Shown here: positions 31,132-33,823 of the stretch, in pieces
Position numbering within the stretch: position 1 is the first letter of the stretch
Layout: each line of letters begins with the position of its first letter
Assembly: GCA_937896225.1 (NCBI GenBank)
Contig: CALBMZ010000096.1
Coordinates: forward strand, 1-33,823
Reading direction: 5' to 3'
Origin: an uncultured Alcaligenaceae bacterium
Lineage (GTDB): Bacteria; Pseudomonadota; Gammaproteobacteria; Burkholderiales; Burkholderiaceae_B
Length of the DNA stretch: 33,823 nucleotides
Notes under the pieces: generated by a model
What the model was told of the DNA's origin: nothing
The model's database searches: none
What the model saw: the letters and a program-made list of their open reading frames with translations, nothing else
Position numbers and translations under genes: made by a program

Positions 31132-33823
31132 TTACAGAGAACGAGCAACCTCTTTAATTTCAAAGACTTCAAGCTGATCGCCTACTTTTAGATCGTTGTT
31201 GCCTTTCAATGTGATGCCGCAATCAAAACCAGCCTTAACTTCTTTGGCATCATCTTTAAAGCGACGTAATGAGTCGATGTGGCCTGTCCAAGTGACGACA
31301 TTGTCACGAAGCAAGCGAACCTGCGAATCGCGACGCACTAACCCTTCAAGCACCATACAACCGGCTACGGTGCCTATACGAGAAATGGTATACACCTCTC
31401 GAATATCAACCAAGCCAAGCGTTTCTTCACGGCGCTCGGGTGCTAGCATGCCAGACATGGCCGCTTTGACTTCGTCTACTGCATCGTAAATAATATTGTA
31501 ATAACGCAAATCAACGCCGTTAGACTCAGCCAGTTTACGGGTTGCTTGATCAGCACGCACATTAAAGCCTATCACTACCGCACCTGCAGCAATTGCCAAG
31601 TTCACGTCGCTTTCAGAAATACCACCCACGGCAGCATGCACAACCTGAACACGAACTTCCTCAGTTGAAAGTTTAAGCATGGCATTAACCAGCGCTTCTT
31701 GTGAACCTTGCACATCAGTTTTAACGATAAGCTGAAGGGTTTGTGAACCCTCAACCGTTGGATGAAACATACCCTCAAGCTTTGCAGCCTGTTGCCGTGC
31801 TAACTTCACATCGCGGAATTTACCTTGACGGAACAATGCAATTTCTCGTGCTTTGCGTTCGTCAACCATACACATGATTTCATCGCCCGCGGCTGGCACT
31901 TCAGTTAAACCTTGAATTTCAACTGGAATCGATGGGCCTGCACTTTGAATGGGTTTACCATTTTCGTCAAGCATGGCACGCACACGACCATAGCTTGAGC
32001 CCGCCAACACCACATCGCCACGATTTAACGTGCCGCTTTGGACCAAGATAGTTGCAACTGGGCCACGACCCTTGTCAAGACGAGCCTCAATTACGATACC
32101 TTTTGCAGGGCTCTTAACTGGAGCTTTCAATTCTAATATTTCGGCTTGTAATAAGACGTTTTCTAATAAGTCATCAATACCAAACCCAGTTTTAGCCGAA
32201 ACGGATACAAATGGTACATCACCACCGTATTCTTCAGGCACAACCTCTTCGACCACCAACTCTTGCTTAACGCGCTCAGGGTTGGCATCGGTTTTATCAA
32301 TTTTATTGACGGCAACCACCAATGGAACACCGGCAGCTTTAGCGTGGTGAATGGCTTCTTTGGTTTGTGGCATGACACCGTCATCTGCAGCGACGACCAA
32401 AATGACAATATCGGTCGCTTTAGCACCCCGCGCCCGCATGGCCGTAAAGGCTTCGTGACCTGGTGTATCTAGGAACGTAACCATGCCACGATCAGTTTTA
32501 ACGTGATAAGCACCGATATGTTGGGTAATACCACCCGCTTCACCCGATGCTACTTTTGCGCGACGAATGAAGTCAAGCAACGACGTTTTACCGTGATCAA
32601 CGTGACCCATAACGGTCACAACGGGTGCACGAGGCAATACCTCGGCATCGGTCTCAGCCGGCGCAAAATCAAGAAAGGCTTCAGGATCATCTAATTTAGC
32701 TGCAATGGCAGTATGACCCAATTCTTCAACCACAATCATGGCAGTTTCTTGATCAAGCACCTGGTTAATGGTGACCATTTGACCCAACTTCATCAAATGC
32801 TTGATAACTTCAGCCGCTTTGACTGACATTTTGTGTGCTAAATCTGCAACAGAAATGGTTTCAGGAACATGAATTTCACGAGCAATGAACTCAACGGGGG
32901 CGACTTCGCGCACGACTTCAGCTTGACCGCGGCCACGACGACCGCCCGCACGACCAGACTTACCTGAACTGCGCCAGCCATCACGACCCGCAGGCGTTGT
33001 AGCGGCTTTACCCGCAGGTTTTTTACGTGACGCATCATCAGACCAAGATGCAGGCAACTCACCCGCTTTAGCAGTCTTTTTACCGGCTTCTGTTGCTTCT
33101 TTTTTAGCACCTTTTGCAGGTGCCACAGGCTTGTGAAGCGTGCCTTTTAAGGCTGGCGCTTCTTCTTCTGGTGCTTTAAGAACCTTCTTGGGGCGATTAA
33201 GCATATCGCGCAAAGCAGAAGCTTCAGCCTCAGACTTACGACGAGCCTCATCACGTGCAGCTGTTGAAACAACCGGTGCAACCACTGTTGAACTTGGCGC
33301 ACGACCACGGGTTTGTTTTTTAACAGCTGTCTTTTGAGGCTCAATATTTGTTAGCGTTTCAGCCACTACCTGAGCTTCAGACTTATCAGACTGGTTTTTA
33401 AGCTTCTGCACTGTGGCATCAGCAGGTTGATCGACCTCGGAATTTGGAGAGCTCGTTTGATTAAGCTCACTAGCCTGTGCAGGGTTACTAGACTGATTTT
33501 TATCTTCGACTTTCGCGCTTGTAACAGTCGCATCAGCCTGAGTGGACGGAGCAGTTTGAGTTGTCTCTGATTTCACATCTGATGAATCGGATGCTGCAGC
33601 ACGGGTAGATTTGGCGTCAAGATTCGGAGCCTCTTCATTCACTGCCTGTACATTCGATTCTTCTGGGGCGTTCAAAGGAGCAACACCAGTATTAACAGTG
33701 TTTTTAAGATCGTCACCAACTATATTCACTTCAGATTGCACAGCTTCTGAATTGGAGCCTGCATTGGTCTCGGTGTTTGACACATTAACAACACCAGCAG
33801 CAGCGGCTTTGTCAACAGAATTA
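31132..33823 (-). CDS. infB: translation initiation factor IF-2 (5' end beyond the window)
   Basis: GTPase that positions initiator tRNA and joins subunits. The frame is open to the right edge, 13 codons past a GTG at 33783 that might be taken for a start; so the gene is cut and about 80-100 N-terminal residues (first IF2_N domain) are missing. 896 residues are visible: a long low-complexity part rich in Ala, Glu, Lys and Ser (about 1-310), a second IF2_N-like region ([20 protein letters not shown]), and the GTPase with GHVDHGKT at about 406, DTPGHEAF at about 452 and NKID at about 506, then the C-terminal barrels. nusA, usually next upstream, would lie outside the window. Confidence 0.97.
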   Translation of the reverse strand, partial: NSVDKAAAAGVVNVSNTETNAGSNSEAVQSEVNIVGDDLKNTVNTGVAPLNAPEESNVQAVNEEAPNLDAKSTRAAASDSSDVKSETTQTAPSTQADATVTSAKVEDKNQSSNPAQASELNQTSSPNSEVDQPADATVQKLKNQSDKSEAQVVAETLTNIEPQKTAVKKQTRGRAPSSTVVAPVVSTAARDEARRKSEAEASALRDMLNRPKKVLKAPEEEAPALKGTLHKPVAPAKGAKKEATEAGKKTAKAGELPASWSDDASRKKPAGKAATTPAGRDGWRSSGKSGRAGGRRGRGQAEVVREVAPVEFIAREIHVPETISVADLAHKMSVKAAEVIKHLMKLGQMVTINQVLDQETAMIVVEELGHTAIAAKLDDPEAFLDFAPAETDAEVLPRAPVVTVMGHVDHGKTSLLDFIRRAKVASGEAGGITQHIGAYHVKTDRGMVTFLDTPGHEAFTAMRARGAKATDIVILVVAADDGVMPQTKEAIHHAKAAGVPLVVAVNKIDKTDANPERVKQELVVEEVVPEEYGGDVPFVSVSAKTGFGIDDLLENVLLQAEILELKAPVKSPAKGIVIEARLDKGRGPVATILVQSGTLNRGDVVLAGSSYGRVRAMLDENGKPIQSAGPSIPVEIQGLTEVPAAGDEIMCMVDERKAREIALFRQGKFRDVKLARQQAAKLEGMFHPTVEGSQTLQLIVKTDVQGSQEALVNAMLKLSTEEVRVQVVHAAVGGISESDVNLAIAAGAVVIGFNVRADQATRKLAESNGVDLRYYNIIYDAVDEVKAAMSGMLAPERREETLGLVDIREVYTISRIGTVAGCMVLEGLVRRDSQVRLLRDNVVTWTGHIDSLRRFKDDAKEVKAGFDCGITLKGNNDLKVGDQLEVFEIKEVARSL

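Noticed and set aside
32030-32350. Plus-strand open frame over infB
   Set aside because: Composition follows the opposite-strand GTPase domain codons; no family resemblance.
31132-33783. infB starting at GTG 33783
   Set aside because: The frame continues open upstream to the edge and an IF-2 of this type needs its N-terminal domain; the GTG is internal.

Overview
The window is an ordinary, gene-dense piece of a bacterial chromosome of moderate GC (mid-40s to high-40s % by eye). Protein sequences and gene order (alaC-hom-thrC; Mth938-bcp-PIN/PhoH-pdxA; rpsF-priB-rpsR-rplI; xseB-ispA-dxs beside a Rieske oxygenase; infB-rbfA-truB-typA) point to Betaproteobacteria, order Burkholderiales, most like an Alcaligenaceae-type or aquatic lineage. 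I cannot name a genus. Thirty-one protein genes are supported, two of them cut by the window edges. I saw no tRNA, rRNA, insertion sequence, prophage or CRISPR array, and no gene-free stretch longer than about 220 bases.

Layout. 1-2914 (minus): alr, radA, then an FtsX-type ABC permease that runs off the left edge. 3030-6186 (plus): hpnC-hpnD-hpnE, the three-step route from farnesyl diphosphate to squalene for hopanoids. 6183-10478 (minus): alaC-hom-thrC-crcB, joined by 1-4 base overlaps, so amino-acid genes with a fluoride channel at the end. 10698-14339 (plus): Mth938-like protein, Bcp peroxiredoxin, PIN-PhoH ATPase and pdxA. 14408-17353 (minus): rpsF-priB-rpsR-rplI, a strong terminator, then dnaB. 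17486-20602 (minus): xseB-ispA-dxs. 20788-22904 (plus): a Rieske oxygenase with a hairpin-rich leader, then htpX. 22975-25827 (minus): polA. 25826-28002 (plus): a LOG-family protein and a gabD-like dehydrogenase. 28089-33823 (minus): infB (5' end beyond the window), rbfA, truB, typA, with a bidirectional terminator facing gabD.

How the genes connect. dxs makes DXP at the head of the MEP pathway and ispA makes farnesyl diphosphate. HpnC/D/E, 13 kb away, turn that into squalene. The squalene-hopene cyclase is not in this window. DXP is also a precursor of pyridoxal phosphate, whose synthesis uses PdxA; alr, alaC and thrC are PLP enzymes. PriB, DnaB, PolA and RadA are replication and repair proteins; the IF2-RbfA-TruB-BipA block handles initiation and ribosome maturation.

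I did not find a convincing new defence, mobile or biosynthetic system. The points most worth a second look are two terminator-like hairpins in the leader of the Rieske gene, the overlapping divergent start codons of polA and the LOG gene, paired palindromes in the alaC/Mth938 divergent region, a 12-bp tandem repeat that includes the pdxA stop codon, and crcB placed at the end of an amino-acid operon.
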